From positions 124,691,735-124,755,734 of the forward strand of contig OY987298.1 in the NCBI GenBank assembly GCA_963920635.1: a stretch of 64,000 bases of DNA, written 5' to 3'. Every line of letters begins with the position of its first letter. Position 1 is the first letter of the stretch. Below are positions 1 to 12,412 of the stretch, in pieces. The translations under genes and the position numbers were made by a program. The notes under the pieces are model-generated. The model was not told where the DNA came from and did not search any database. It saw only the letters and a program-made list of their open reading frames with translations. The stretch comes from Pseudeuparius sepicola. Taxonomy: Eukaryota; Arthropoda; Insecta; Coleoptera; Anthribidae.

Positions 1-1129
1 AGAAATTCTAGGGATATGCAACATAAATCTAGTGTCCAGTTAAAGAGAGATTTTAGTATAGGCATATTTTTATAAAAATTCTGACTACGCCACTGGATTT
101 GGCTTGTACCAAATTTTGTTAAAAATATCGAACAACAGAAATTCTATAAATAAAGGAAAATCACGATTTAACTACCTATTTTACCTGCCTACTCGCTTAA
201 ATCAACTTGCATGTAGAAATCAAAGTTTAAGGGCCGTGACGTCACGTCCCTAGAAAATTGTCCAAAATTGTTATTGTGGGCTGGGTTGCATACCCTTTAG
301 CACCTGATTGAACTGTCTTGCAACCCAGCCCAAAGAAAGGTAAAAGGATTATTGTGTTGTTTTATGCGTAGTTGAAAATTGAACGTTGAACCTTGAACCT
401 AACCTTACTTATTCTTAATAAAACCAAATTCCAACAAAATATTTATCATAAACAACGCCCAATTTTGAAATTGTGCCTACTTCTGGAACAATAAAAATTG
501 GGCGCTTAAAACAGTTTGGAATGAAATGTATTAAGTCATTAAGATGAAGTCATTTAACAGCAGCAAATGTCACCAGTACGTCCACCGCATTAAGTCAATT
601 CAAAAAAATGGAAAAAAATGGATCTAGTGAACAATAATTATATTCTCAACAAAGTGACGTCTGTGGACCGACGACTGACCTATTTAGATTCATTTCTACT
701 CAGTCAAAACAAGACACATTAGTCCTAGTTAGTCTAGGGGCCACACTAGTGACAACTGTTGCACGGAGGTGTATAGAGAATTTCTCTTTAAAACTGAGTT
801 CCTGGATGCCTAAGGATGAGTTTTGGCTTGGGTAAGCGTTTCTGGTATGGGGAGGTTTCTCTCAATATGGCGGCCAAGATGGCTGTCTGGCCCATATGTA
901 GTTTTATCAGAAAATGGCCTATATTTCGGAGGAGACTATTGCTCCTAGCTCAAAATCGGATCAGTAGATTATTTTTCATTAGATACGTTAACATTTATAT
1001 AAATAACATCATATTTTAGTGAAATATATGTAATTTTTATTGTTTAGACTCGTAAAAGGTCTGATTTTAATGGTGTTTTTTTTTGTTTCAGAATTTTATA
1101 AAACTGTTTGACTAAATAGACAAAAAAAA
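1..1129. other. Intergenic / repeat DNA with a hAT-like terminus near 81-95
   Basis: No gene is seen. The motif CTGACTACGCCACTG at 81-95 resembles the terminal repeat of insect hAT elements and would be the right end of an element starting outside the window. The left end and its target duplication cannot be checked. The remainder is AT-rich sequence with only short chance ORFs. Confidence 0.35.
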
Positions 1130-2349
1130 ATGGAGGGCGTGGGACTAACACCAGCATCAAAGAAACGGAAGAAAACCAGTTTGTCTCAGCTTTGTGTTTT
1201 ATGTGAAAGGAAAATACCGGTAAAAAATACATGGGACTGTAAATGAGCGAGAAAAATTAATTGATGCTTCTAACTGCAGTGATGATGTCTAATTAAATAA
1301 AATATTTGAAGATGGAGAAGTGTATTATCATCTTGACTGCTAAAAAAATACTATCTACGCGCACAAAGGATAAGAAGAAACCAAAACTCTAAGAGTTCTG
1401 CTTCCATAAATCGCACCAAAGGCACTGGAAATGGGCAAAAAAAGCACTGCCATAGGCAAAAACTTGAGGAAGTTAAACTTTGTATCATCTTATGTGGAAG
1501 CAAAAAGTATAAAGGTGATGTTCAATTATATCGGGTGTGTGAGTGTGAAAAGGAAAGGGCAGAAAAGTTTTTGTTAGCCACACGATACTTTCAAGATGAA
1601 GTATTTATCAGGACAAGCACAGTGGATGATGTTAATAGTGTATTTGCAGCATATGTTTTGTACCACTCTACCTGTATGAGTAGTTACTTATTAAAATATT
1701 CAAGAAGCGCTGAGCATTTCGAAACGCTGTCCAACAACAGCACAATTACAGAGGGATTTCAAAAATTAATTGATGCCCTAGACTTTTCCAAAAATGGTTA
1801 TGAACTGTCTGAAATTACTGGCTTTATGAATTTGATTCTCTCAGCTGGAAAATAAACTTTCAAATAGGCAGATGAAAATTCTTCTTAACAGACATTTTGG
1901 AGAAGATGTAACATTTGCATATCATAAAGAACGATCAAACTCCCAGCTCGTATTCTCCTCCAAGATAAGTACGGAAAAAGTTGTTCGGAAATTGTTTTCT
2001 TCTATTAGTTTAAATGATACTGCAGAACAATTAGCGAATGAGCTTAAACAGTATGACTTTGATCTTGACAATAAATTCTGCGATGAACAAGACCTAGAAA
2101 AGAGCCTCCTAAGCTTTCAAAATAACAGACCTACGCTTTGGTACACTTTTTTTTAACCAAATGATGGGATTATCATCAGATCGAGTTGACAACAACAGTA
2201 AAAAAAATCACCGCGTGACAAAAATGTATGTCGATATGAAACTTCTCAACGCGTTTTGCGTTATATTTAATCCGAGAATGGATCGACCACCATACAGGGT
2301 CCATACTGGCTGCTTTTTACAAACTTTTATTTTTGACTTCACGTGTTAG
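1130..2349 (+). pseudogene. Decayed ORF of an unnamed repetitive insect gene family
   Basis: Broken open frames follow each other: an N-terminal stretch from an ATG at 1130 with a CVLC zinc-binding-like pair, a 106-codon frame at 1535-1855 (begins MCECEKERAEKFLLATRYFQ), one at 1872-2156 (ends near DFDLDNKFCDEQDLEKSLLS), and one at 2161-2349. They read as one protein with several frameshifts and stops. From general familiarity these segments resemble long uncharacterised ORFs that occur in many copies in insect genomes; I cannot name the family or its function. No terminal repeats delimit the unit. Confidence 0.5.
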
Positions 2350-2759
2350 TGAGGGTCAAATCTTTCAATTGAATTCCCAACCGATCGAGCTGAAATTTTG
2401 TACACACTTTTGGTGCTGGTGACAATAGAATCTCAAATACTAGATATTGTAATCTGTTCAAAATGGCCACCGCTCAAAGATGGCGGATTAACTTTTTCTT
2501 CACGACCCCTTGATACGGATATCAAATAAAAGGGTTTGATGAGTAGAAAACGAAACGGTGACTGACGTCATCCAATATGGCTGCCGCCCCAAGATGGCAG
2601 ATTACGTATTTCGTGACGTCGCTATAATTTGGTGTGGATGCCCCAAAATGGAGGAATCTCTCAAGATGGAGGACGCTTCATTCGCAGAAAAATGGCCTTG
2701 AATAACAATGCGTTATCAGAAATACATAGAACTGAAAAGCACAAAATAAAATAAATAAA

Positions 2760-3032
2760 TAACCTTTTTGAAAACAAGCTTTTATTGAAGGTTTGGACTA
2801 AAACGAATAAAATAAGTTTGGTTTTCAAAATTTGTTTTCAAAAAGCTTGTCGCGCGATATGTTCATAAAAGTAAGTTAGGTAGCAATTCATTTCATTGGA
2901 CAGTGATTGGTTGTTAAACAAGTACTTGCTGAACTAAATATTTTCTTTAAAATCCGCATGACAAGCTTTTTGAAAACAAATTTTGTAAATCTAAACTTAT
3001 TTTATTCGTTTTAGATAAAAGCTTATTTTTAA
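2760..3032. repeat. Short inverted-repeat element (MITE-like)
   Basis: The left part (about 2764-2850) returns as its reverse complement at about 2958-3030. Both contain the core CTTTTTGAAAAC next to a segment reading AAAACGAATAAAATAAGTTT on one side. The ~105-bp centre is unique. No ORF and no clear target duplication are seen. Confidence 0.5.
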
Positions 3033-3521
3033 GAAAGTTCATTTATCTAATTTTATTATCCTTCTTCTTGGCGTCGCAGGCGGACTGGGATGACTGATAT
3101 GATGGGATGGACGATATGAAAAAGAAGAAATGTGTACCTTTTCTATCATGTGTAACGGAACACCCCATGTCTAAAGGCATAACAAACCCTATTAAAAACC
3201 ACCCATGCGTTTTGATCTCAAGACCCACAAAAACCGATTTTGAATGGAATTACAACTAACCTTCCAATGATTTTTGTCGCCCGATGACGCGTATTATATC
3301 CGAACGTCAAATAAATATGCGGATGAGCTTATCTTTTCTAAGTAGATAATATTATTATAAATATGAATTTTAATATTTTGAAATAAACGAACCATTAGCC
3401 GCCAACTGTTGAAAGATTCTTACTAAACAAGAAATATTTTTGTACCCCTAATAATTATAAATCAAGAGGTACGTTTTTGTGGCATTTCAGGTAAAGAATA
3501 ATCAATTGAAAAAAGAAATGC

Positions 3522-3619
3522 ACTCCAGCCGGGATTCGAACCCGGTACTCCTATTGTGGCCGTAGGTACTTAATCAACAACTAAAAGCTATACTTATTAA
3601 CCAGCTAAGCTACCGGAGC
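3522..3619 (-). tRNA. tRNA-like sequence (tRNA pseudogene, intron-bearing tRNA or SINE head)
   Basis: On the minus strand the 98-nt segment starts GCTCCGG and ends CTGGAGT, which can pair as a seven-base acceptor stem with G-U and mismatch positions. A perfect A box (TAGCTTAGCTGG) and a perfect B box/T arm (CCGGGTTCGAATCCCGG) are present, followed within ten bases by a T-run suitable as a Pol III terminator. The D stem GCTT/AAGT fits. The anticodon arm does not fold cleanly and the unit is longer than a normal tRNA, so an intron, an insertion or a SINE origin are all possible. I assign no amino acid. Confidence 0.5.
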
Positions 3620-5833
3620 ATATGAGTTCCATGGGCTAGGTGGTATTTGTTTTATATAAATGTCGTCAGTTAGAGAATTAATGAGGATTTATGAGCATTT
3701 ATGGTAATTTATAAAAAAAAATCCTCCATTTGTAACCTATAAAACTACAAAACCATTTCTAATTCTAACCTAGACTATTGGGAACTGTGTAGGTAGGTAC
3801 CTACTTTGCAAAATAGTCAAACAAAATTCAATAGTCTGGAATTACCTATTTCAAGAAAAGAAGTGACCAAAAATTAAAATATGCTATTTGTGAATTTTGT
3901 AAAGCTGAATATTTTGCCCATGCAGGAAGTATGAGAAAACACTTAATTCAATGTTCAAAGGCACAGGTACAGATAAAGAAGTTATTTAGATTTAGTAACA
4001 AAAATGGAAAAATGGAAAAAGTATTTCTAACTAACCTACATCCTACATGTACCTATGCATTGGCTCTTCTAAATCTGTCTTCAGTCTGTAACTAGAAACA
4101 TTTTTTTTAAATGTTACATACTTTTTTAATCAAAAGTCATACATATGGGGTCTTGTTTTAAAGGTCTTTTCACAAGCAATCGAATGGAACCATTTTCAAA
4201 AATGTCCATAAATGCTCGGGGCCTCGGCGGACATTTTTAAAAGTGTCCAGCTCAAAATCATAAATGCTCGGACATTTGCCATCTATAGTTCCAACTATAA
4301 CAATACAATATACAATAGTGGGTAACGCCTTAAATCGAAGTATCGAACGTGGAAAGAAAGATGGATGTCTGCTACATCTCACCGCTTCTCACTATAGTAT
4401 GGTCAGTTGGAAAAATACCACCTAGATTCTTATTAAGTCGACAGTTTAGTGTGATACTTAGTGTTGGCCAATTTGGAAAGTCCAGCACCTTAAATAATAT
4501 TGCAGTACTTTCGATACCTACGTCGAGAATTATTTAATTGACTATCAATATGCAACCAGAGGCATGTTTTGAAAACAAATTACTTTCACCGGTATAGCGG
4601 CTTTACTACAAAAGGTTGAAATGCTTTAATTGAAAACCTATATACAGGGAAGCACCTCCCCCCATGTCGATCCTAAATTGAACTCGTTGTTCTCAGCTAT
4701 TCTGATGTGGAAATAAGGCCAGATACTTCGGCTGATCAATCTTTGGCAAAAAGTTGATGGTTGGTGTAGCTGACCACTAAATTATTACCTACTTTAATCA
4801 ACTATTAAAATCCCTGCCTTTATTTTATATTCACTCGTAGAAAAAGTATAGTATGCAACACGTTTTGCAAATTTCACACATTCTCATTCTATTAAACTAA
4901 CCTCATTAAAATAAAAAATATTTTTTTATACGTTGTCCTTAATTTTTATAGGCAAACTTTAACATTTTGTATAAACAAAATTTATAAGAAAAAATCGTAT
5001 AAACATTGGTGTACAAAGCCTTAGTTTTCGAGATACAGAGCGTTTAAGAAAATAATTATTTTCATTATGTTATTTTTGTTATCTCTTAACTAGATAATAT
5101 TTTCACCAACCTAATGTTTGGTGGAGATATGCAGATGACTTACATATATTTATTATGGAGTAGATGACCTATAATACATAGATGTAATGTTAAAAAATAT
5201 ATTTGAACGGGTCAAAGACGGTTCATATCCATACATGCCTAATATTGTGAATATTGTGTGACAAATATTGTTTCCCATTCCGTATTTTGAAAGTCAAGGT
5301 CTCAGAAGATGCTGTTGAAACGTTTGCACCAGCCATATAGGTGAAAGTGAGCAAGTGATAATTTTTATTATCATTTGGTCGACATGTGCAAATGTTGCGC
5401 AAACAATTGGCAGAAGATTATATAATTTTGATACAAAACAAACAATTGAGCTTATATGGGCTTTCGAATTAGATTGTACGAATTGCAATTTATCGTTTAG
5501 TTCACATTTTTGGTTCTGGTTTAATACAACATAATTCTCAGTGGTGTAGATTTCTGGAAGGTGGAAGTGGCATCTGGCAATTTGAAATATTGGGCCGGCT
5601 CAAGAATTATTACCAATCATTTTTTTCTCAAGTATATGTTTTGTATCTACCTACTTAAAAACTGAACATCTTTCTCATTTGAGAAGAATTGGAGGAAAAA
5701 TAGGGTAAGTAAAAGCGTTTTGAGAACTACTACTAGGTGCAAGTAGTTAATTTCGTCCTTCAAGTGTCAGAAATAAATACAATCTTACCGCCTATAATTT
5801 GTGATCAGATTGCTTATTACCATCACTATTATA
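3620..5833. other. No gene seen
   Basis: AT-rich sequence with only short scattered ORFs that show no recognisable domains. A small inverted motif around TGTCC...GGACA occurs near 4200-4280. Confidence 0.4.
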
Positions 5834-8517
5834 CAGGGTGGCCAACTAAGAATGCGAGGTACTGTATCTGGGAAATTATCCATCGTAGAGGCTTGCGGCA
5901 TAAAATTTTATGACTAAAATGGCCAAAAAACTTGGAAAATATTCTCAAGTTTCTGAAATGACCGCTAGGGGGCGTAACTGCAATCTTGAATCTAAAAAAG
6001 TGATGTTTCTGTGAATTCCGCTATATTAACCTAACAAAAAAATACCTGATCTTTAAAGTCGAGGACAATTTGAACCTTTTTTGTTTGACAAGTTTTGCCG
6101 TATCTCTAAAAATAAAGTGGTGGTGGGTATTCAAAAGTTTCCGTAAAAAACACCCTGTATCTTCGAAACGGCTGAGCCGATTTTAACAAACTTGAGCTTG
6201 TTAAAAAGAGCTACTCGTGGGCTACAAATGCTATAATATTTGAAGTTTTGGTAATTTCACATGTCGCCGCTAGAGGGCTTTATTCGAGATTCCGACAGAA
6301 ATGGTTAATTTTCTCAAAAAAATTTAATGCATTGGTATGATTTTTTTTTCATGAAAATGTAGCTAAATAATGCCTAAACAAGCTCGCGAAAACCGCATCT
6401 CGATATCTTGTTCCTAACCTAAAATTTAGGCCAAAGAAAATTTTATAAGGAAATCCCTTAAATTTTTATTTTCTTAAACTAATTTTTCCGAAATTCTTTT
6501 TATTATGTAAGTTGTGGCCCTAGAAAGGGCCGACTTAAAAAAGAAAAGTTTTTAGTGTCCCCGTAAATGCTCGAAATGCTGACCATCACGCTCTATGCAT
6601 TGCTCAAGCCTCTCATGGGTAGACAAAACTGCAGCTTCAATTTCGGCTCTCGGTATGTTACGTATTGCATTACGAATCCGGTTTTTCACATTTTCTCTGG
6701 TCGTAGGTTGAGTCTGAAACACGATGTCCTTTAACCGCCCCTATAAATAAAAATGAAGACAAGTTAAGTCTGGTGATCGCGGAGGCCATGGAAACAGACT
6801 TCCTCTTCCATACATGAAATACTGCATTAATATGCTCGCGCACAATAATAGCAAAATGTGCTGGGCAACCATCCAACTACAAGAACAAGTTTTGCCGTGT
6901 TTCCAGTGGCACATCTTCCAACAACAACGGTAATTGATTGGCCAAAAAGTCAAGAAAGACATTGCCATTTACGGATTGCTCGAAAAAATATGGCCCAATA
7001 ATTCTGCCTCCCAGTATGCCACACATCACATTTAAACTCCAACGTCCTTGGTGCTGAACTTCACGCAACCAATGCGGATTTTCTGCAGACCAATAATGCA
7101 CATTGTGCAGATTGACTTTCCCGTTACTATTAAAGGTGGCTTCATCGGTCCAAAGAATTTGAAATAAAAATTCTCTATTTTCGTGTATCATGCCTAACAT
7201 CCAATGGCAGTAGTCCAACCTCCGATCAAAGTCTTCCTCTTTCAAGGCCTGATGCAAAACGACATGATATGGGTGCATTCTAAAAGTAATTTAAAAGAAG
7301 TTAAATTTAAATAAGTCCCTATATTTTGATGGCAATTAGAACTTACCTATGGTCTTTCAAAATATTTTGAACCGTTGTTCGTGATATGCCCAACTCAAGG
7401 GATAATGCTCTTGTGCTAACATGAGGATTTCCTTCAATATATCCCAGTACGCGGTTAATATTTTCTTCTGTTCTTCCAATTCTTTGCCCTTGAAACGTAG
7501 GCCGAAAACTACCATTGGCTCGTAAGCTCGCCACTAACCGGGGAAAAACTCTCACATCGCATGGACGCCGATTTGGATATCGAGCCGCGTAAACACTTTT
7601 TGCTACTGCGGCATTCTGAAGACATTCAAACTAAACTGCAAGCATATCAACAGTTTCGTCGTTCGTAAAACGCATTTTGTAAGCTCAAAAATTGCTCAAA
7701 GTAACGCGAAACTATTCACAACTATTGACAATTTGAGGATGATTTATGTTTTGATTAGGTATTTGTTTTGTAATTCCATGGCCTGCTACTATTAATTGTC
7801 TTTTTCGTATATACCCATAACCCATAATGAATAATATGCATTTAAACAAAAAATATGCATTTTATTATTAACATTACTTACCTTTTAGGGATATTTTGTA
7901 ATATTTCCAAAAAGGGAGATTTTAATCTGACGAACAAAAAAGGAATTCCAGAAAAATTATTTTAAGAAAATAAAAATTTAAGGGATTTCCGTATAAAATT
8001 TTCTTTGGCCTAAATTTTAGGTTAGGAGCAAGATATCGATATGCGGTTTTCGCGAGCTTGTTTAGGCATTATTTAGCTACATTTTCGTGAAAAAAAAAAT
8101 CATACCAATGCATTCAATTTTTTTTGAGAAAATTAACCATTTCTGTCGGAATATCGAAAAAAGCCCTCTAGCGGCGACATTGTGAAATTACCAAAACTTC
8201 AAATATTATAACATTTGTAGATACAGGGTGTTTTTTACGGAAACTTTTGAATTTTTATAGATACGGCAAAACTTGTCAAACAAAAAAGGTTGAAATTATC
8301 CTCGACTTTAAAGATCAGGTATTTTTTTGTTAGGTTAATATAGCGGACCTCACAAAAACATCACTTTTTTAGATTCAAGATTGCAGTTACGCCCCCTAGC
8401 GGCCAAGTTTTTCTCTTGGCTGTTTTAGTCATAAAATTTTTTGACGCAAGCTTCTACGATGGATAATTTCCCAGATACAGTACCTCGCATTCTTAGTTGG
8501 CCACAATGGCCACCCTG
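5834..8517. mobile_element. Tc1/mariner-superfamily element with long inverted arms
   Basis: The element starts CAGGGTGGCCAACTAAG at 5834 and ends with the reverse complement at 8517, flanked by TA on both sides (5832-5833, 8518-8519), the target duplication of this superfamily. The inverted arms are unusually long: about 5834-6490 matches about 7925-8517 inverted, with substitutions and a small duplication near the right tip. A minus-strand transposase pseudogene lies between the arms. Arm divergence and coding breaks show that the copy is old and inactive. Confidence 0.9.
6552..7675 (-). pseudogene. Tc1/mariner-type (DUF4817 + DDE_3) transposase with a spliceosomal intron, inactivated
   Basis: The start ATG is at 7675-7673 (MRFTNDETVDMLAV). 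An N-terminal DUF4817-like helix-turn-helix region follows, broken by one TAG, then a second HTH ending ILKDH. A 67-bp GT-AG intron (7346-7280) fits exactly between exon 1 (to 7347) and exon 2 (from 7279, reading MHPYHVVLHQAL). Exon 2 carries the catalytic core: WTDEATF with the first/second acidic motif, a later QLDGCPAHF-type block and the WPPRSPDLT block. The last two need frameshifts. The C-terminus ends ...HLRGH at a TAA (6554-6552). Enzymes of this family cut and paste their own terminal repeats at TA sites. This copy is non-functional. Confidence 0.85.
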
Positions 8518-8519
8518 TA

Positions 8520-9750
8520 GGCACGGTATTCCTGTATATTTTGCATCTCTAGAGCCTTTATTTTGCTAATGAGAAAACTTTTTATACGAAAATTGTAGGG
8601 AACCTCCATAATCTGCTATTCGAAGGAACAATTGAGCATCGCAAAGTTAGGAAAAAATATAAACTGCTTTTTTACTAAATATAATATATTTTAAATTTTT
8701 TATATATAATTGCAAGCTACACTCCCTTGTGAAATAAACTTTGGTACCTACACCACTGATGTTGAAAATATCCTACAATCACAGAAGAACCATATCTGGC
8801 GCAAGAGAGACTGTAAAATGACCTATTCGCAAAGTTTTTTAATGCCCTTCTTCACTATCGTTTTGCAATAATAAAAGCTACGAGATCTAGATTTTGTAAT
8901 CATCCAATTAATATTTGTACCCGATAAACAGCTTCTTGTGTGTCCGACATTACCATCTGGAGCCGAGATGAAAGGTGAGTTATTATTAGTAACCATAGAT
9001 ATCTCATAATTGCAGAACGGCTGCATTAGATTTTTGAAATACCTGTCAAATATCGGAACACGAGGAAATTGCATAACTGGTAAGGCAAATCTTGTTTTGT
9101 ACAATGTCTTCCTTATTTTTGAGGTTACATAAAAACCTACATAACCTTACATTTCTTCAACTTAAACTTTGCCGAAATTCTGCATCTACCTTAAGAATCT
9201 GCAATTTTTAACAAGGAAAAAACCCTTTTAGCCAATTTTGAAAAAACAACCGTTTCTGAGAAAATCGTTGTAATTTATTTCAACGGGTTTCAGTTATAAG
9301 TCTATATTTTAAAGGTGTAGAGAAATAAATTATTAAGATCGGTCAAGCCATTCATGGGCGTCCCGATTTTAGCAAAATTTTAGGACAATAATAGGTAAAA
9401 ATAAGTAGACATTCATACGTATTTAAATAATAAACAACTATGAACAGATTTAATATTTAATAACCATAAAGCCCTTATTTCAAATAAGAAGGTAAATACT
9501 ATACCAAGCAGGTAGTGGATTAGCATTAAGATTAGATAGATATAAATCTGAAAATAGGTTAGTAAATAACTAAAGCTAATTATGGGCGGTAAATCGAGAT
9601 CATTATAAATTGTTCTTACCTAGAACTAAACTATTCGTTTTATCTCTGGACTATATTGAGTGTTGAGTTGCAACTGACTTACTTCGTAGGCGTTTATTAA
9701 TCAGATAAAATGGCAAGCTCGTCTAGTCCAATGACAATAAATGAATAAAT
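8520..9750. other. No gene seen
   Basis: AT-rich spacer between two transposon remnants. The frame at 8823-9104 has no recognisable domain and poor coding character. Confidence 0.4.
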
Positions 9751-10214
9751 AATAATTTTAAATCCACATGATGCCCTCAGACATGAGAATCCAAGAATTA
9801 CCGTCGAAGGTATAGTGCAAAGGTGTTCAGAAATGACTGGAATTGGAAAATCTACAGTATATAAACTGCTTCAAGAAAGAAAATCCAAGGGTAGAGTGGA
9901 ACCTCCAAAGTCATCTCCAGGAAGAAGTGCATTCGTTCTATCTCAAAAAAGAAATGCCTACCTTGGACAAGCTTATCGCATGCATAAAAGAAGATGAAGA
10001 CATTCCTCCAATTAGTAGGCAGAAATTATGGAAATATCTAAAAGAAATAAATTTTTCGTGGAAAAAAGTAAATAGAAAATCCCTTTTAATTCAAACTCAA
10101 GAAATTGTGTTGGAGAAGAAAATATTTACGCTGCATTGCAAAGTATTGGTCGGGAAAAAAACATCTATTATTTGGACGAAACGTGGATCAACGAAGGTTA
10201 CACAGTGGGGAAGA
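9751..10214 (+). pseudogene. Truncated IS630/Tc1-like transposase (HTH to first catalytic motif)
   Basis: Across three frames the sequence encodes an N-terminal HTH (MTGIGKSTVYKLLQERKSKG), a second winged-helix-like segment (IKEDEDIPPISRQKLWKYLK), and the first catalytic motif YYLDETWINEGYTVGK at about 10156-10206. The order is that of DDE_3-type transposases common in insects. The coding stops abruptly at 10214, where a hAT-like terminus begins, so the 3' half has been displaced or lost. A related fragment with the downstream motifs lies at 16738-17180. Confidence 0.7.
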
Positions 10215-10498
10215 CAGGGCCGTATCTAGCAAAAAAATTTCTGGGGGGGGTCTCAGGATCGGATCAAGCTATTGTGGGGCTGGGTGCCGGATGAAAATGC
10301 GGGGCCCCGGCAAGGAATTATTTAATCCGTTAAGACAAATTTTTGAAAATTGATACGCCACTAGAACGGTATATTTTTTGCATGTCACTTGTTAATAAAG
10401 TAGGCCGGGGCGATGAGTTTAGATCACTTCAGTGACGTATATAGAAATTAATTTCGGGCATGGAGGGACAATTTTTGTGAATTTCTTTCAAACACGTG

Positions 10499-11462
10499 CA
10501 GTGGCGGATTACCATATAGGCAGAGTAGGTTATAGCCTAATGGCCCAAGGCTTTAGGGGGCCCGTTCTTATTTCGATGTTTTGATCGGAATTCGGAATTG
10601 GAAAAGGTTTTCCATTTTGCATTTTGCAATTGCAAATTTCAGACAAAGAAAACATCACTCCTTATTTTTTCATCTAGGCTGTTGGGCACCTACTCTATGT
10701 AGTCCACTCACATCAGTAACAACAAAACAACAAAGCAATTAAAAATAATAAAATGATGAGTGGTGTTCCTCCGACGAGCTCGGTTCCAAGTGGAGCAAGA
10801 AAAAGAAAAATTGCAAAATTAAAGGCTTCAAGGCAAGCCGAAGTTTTGCAAAATGTTCCGAAAATAAATGTTTTTTTTTCAAAAAAGGCAATAATACTAA
10901 TACCTACAAGTGATATTTTGATTCTGAATGTCAAAATGCGTGTGAATTATCGAAAAGTTGAAGGTAGGTTTAACTTTTTCTGCTGAAATTTGAAAAATCA
11001 TACTTAGGGGATTTGCTTGCTTCCTGTTTTTGGTTTTTGTTTTCTAGGTATATGCATTTTTTTTTATCTTTTTTTGCTCTTTAGGTCTCGCTTTAGGTAG
11101 ATACATAATTCCCGATGTTATTTTTTCCTTTGTTTTAGAAGTATTTGTTGAGAACAAAAATCTGAATCATTAATAATATAGAAACAAAAAGAATATGGCA
11201 AGCTTTGCAAGAATAAAAGCCAGGAAAAAAGGTTTTAATTAATAATAAGTACCTATGTACCTATCTACGTGTTCTTAAATTAAGTTAAAAGTTAATTTTT
11301 TTTCAATATTATGTCCTTTTCTAAAATAAATAAAATTGTTAATAAAAAATATCGGAACTTAAAATTTTCCCTAAATTTTACCTAATTTTTTTTATTGCGA
11401 CGGGTCAAGGGATCCTTAAATAAATTTAGCCTAGGGCCCAATATAGCTCTAATCCGCCCCTG
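10499..11462 (+). mobile_element. Non-autonomous hAT element with exact 8-bp target duplication
   Basis: The 964-bp element has inverted tips CAGTGGCGGATTA (left) and CAGGGGCGGATTA (right, inverted). It is flanked by AACACGTG at 10491-10498 and 11463-11470, a perfect 8-bp duplication typical of hAT insertion. Inside is only the N-terminus of a transposase-like protein (10753 onward), so this is an internally deleted copy that would depend on a full-length relative. Confidence 0.9.
10753..10986 (+). pseudogene. N-terminal fragment of a hAT (DUF4371-type) transposase
   Basis: The frame begins MMSGVPPTSSVPSGARKRKI and continues to a segment reading VLQNVPKINVFF at about residues 31-42. A basic SGA-KRK block followed by a LPKI/VPKI-xxFF motif is the usual start of insect hAT proteins with DUF4371. 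The zinc-finger and catalytic regions are absent; after about residue 45 the frame runs into non-coding sequence. It lies wholly inside the 10499-11462 element. Confidence 0.6.
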
Positions 11463-11761
11463 AACACGTGTAGGTATTTAAAATATTTCTGTAAAATGCG
11501 CATCAGGCGAAATTTTTTAGAAATGTTAAGAAAATTACTTGAAATTAGTCTTAGGAATTTAGGAAATCACAATATCTTCAGATTTACAAGCTGCAGTGAA
11601 TATTTTCAAATTTTGAAATGGTTTCGGCCCCGCCCTTTTCAATACGCTACTGACGGGATAGCCCTGTACACGGGACTCGGAGGCGCGGGGCGAGTCAAAA
11701 CGCAGGCCGCGGACGCCGCACCGTTCGCACCCGCCTAGAGCCGGCCTTGGAGGGGTTAGAC

Positions 11762-12412
11762 CACGGGCGTAGCCAGGATTTAGTTTTGGGGGGGGGGGTT
11801 TAGTTTGAGAAGTAAATAAAACAACAAAAATATACTTACCTGAAATTTAATATCTATATATTCGTCCGAAAAACTACGACATATTTATAAAGTTGTTAAC
11901 TTTAAATGAAATGGATAAATTAATTTCGTTCCTCTGCGCTAAATCTAAAACCATTAAAGAAGAAATCTTCGGCTTTAATATATCCACTACTTCATCTGCA
12001 TGAATTTCTGTTCCATAGTGAATGTTCATTAGAGCCAAACCATTAGTCTGTTTTTACTTGTAGTGTTTCGTAAATAGTTTTTCAGTCTCCTTAGGCTCGA
12101 CAAAGACCTTTCTGGGGTAGCAGTGGATATACAGGAATGGTAGCCAAGATTTGTAGTAATGTGTAAATATTAGGATAAAGGTTTTTATCGCACATATCTA
12201 GGCATTCCAAACTAGATTTCGGGGTAGGCAAGTTCGGCTGCAACTGCGTCTGCCTCTCGTCAAAAGATGGCGCTAGGCGCTACTATTACTACATATATTC
12301 AAACGTAATAATAATTTAACTCTTCACTCCTCGTATTTTTAGGTAATATTTTGCTTCTTTCGGGGGGGGGGGGGTTTGAACCCCCGAAACCCCCCCCTTG
12401 GCTACGCCCGTG
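11762..12412 (-). mobile_element. Non-autonomous hAT element with exact 8-bp target duplication
   Basis: The 651-bp element has inverted tips CACGGGCGTAGCCA, G-runs just inside both ends, and the perfect flanking duplication GGTTAGAC at 11754-11761 and 12413-12420. It encloses the C-terminal part of a hAT transposase on the minus strand, so it is a deletion derivative. Insertion is immediately next to the GC-rich hAT-like end at 11749. Confidence 0.9.
11945..12121 (-). pseudogene. hAT transposase C-terminal dimerisation domain fragment
   Basis: Minus-strand reading gives PERSLSSLRRLKNYLRNTTS in one frame and, after a frameshift, GLALMNIHYGTEIHADEVV. This is the ERSFS-L-xLKxYLRxTMSxxRLxxLAL-xIH signature of the hAT dimerisation region. 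The catalytic domain is missing. It belongs to the deleted element 11762-12412. Confidence 0.75.

Larger units (their letters stand above)
10215..11749. mobile_element. Possible older hAT element containing the 10499-11462 insertion
   Basis: The left tip CAGGGCCGTATCTAG (10215) and the inverted right tip CAAGGCCGGCTCTAG (11749) match at 12 of 15 positions and resemble insect hAT termini. The right end is GC-rich. I do not see an exact 8-bp target duplication, so the two tips may belong to different copies. The internal sequence is non-coding apart from the nested element. Confidence 0.4.

Noticed and set aside
816..1019. 67-codon plus-strand ORF
   Set aside because: No domain and atypical composition; probably random open frame.
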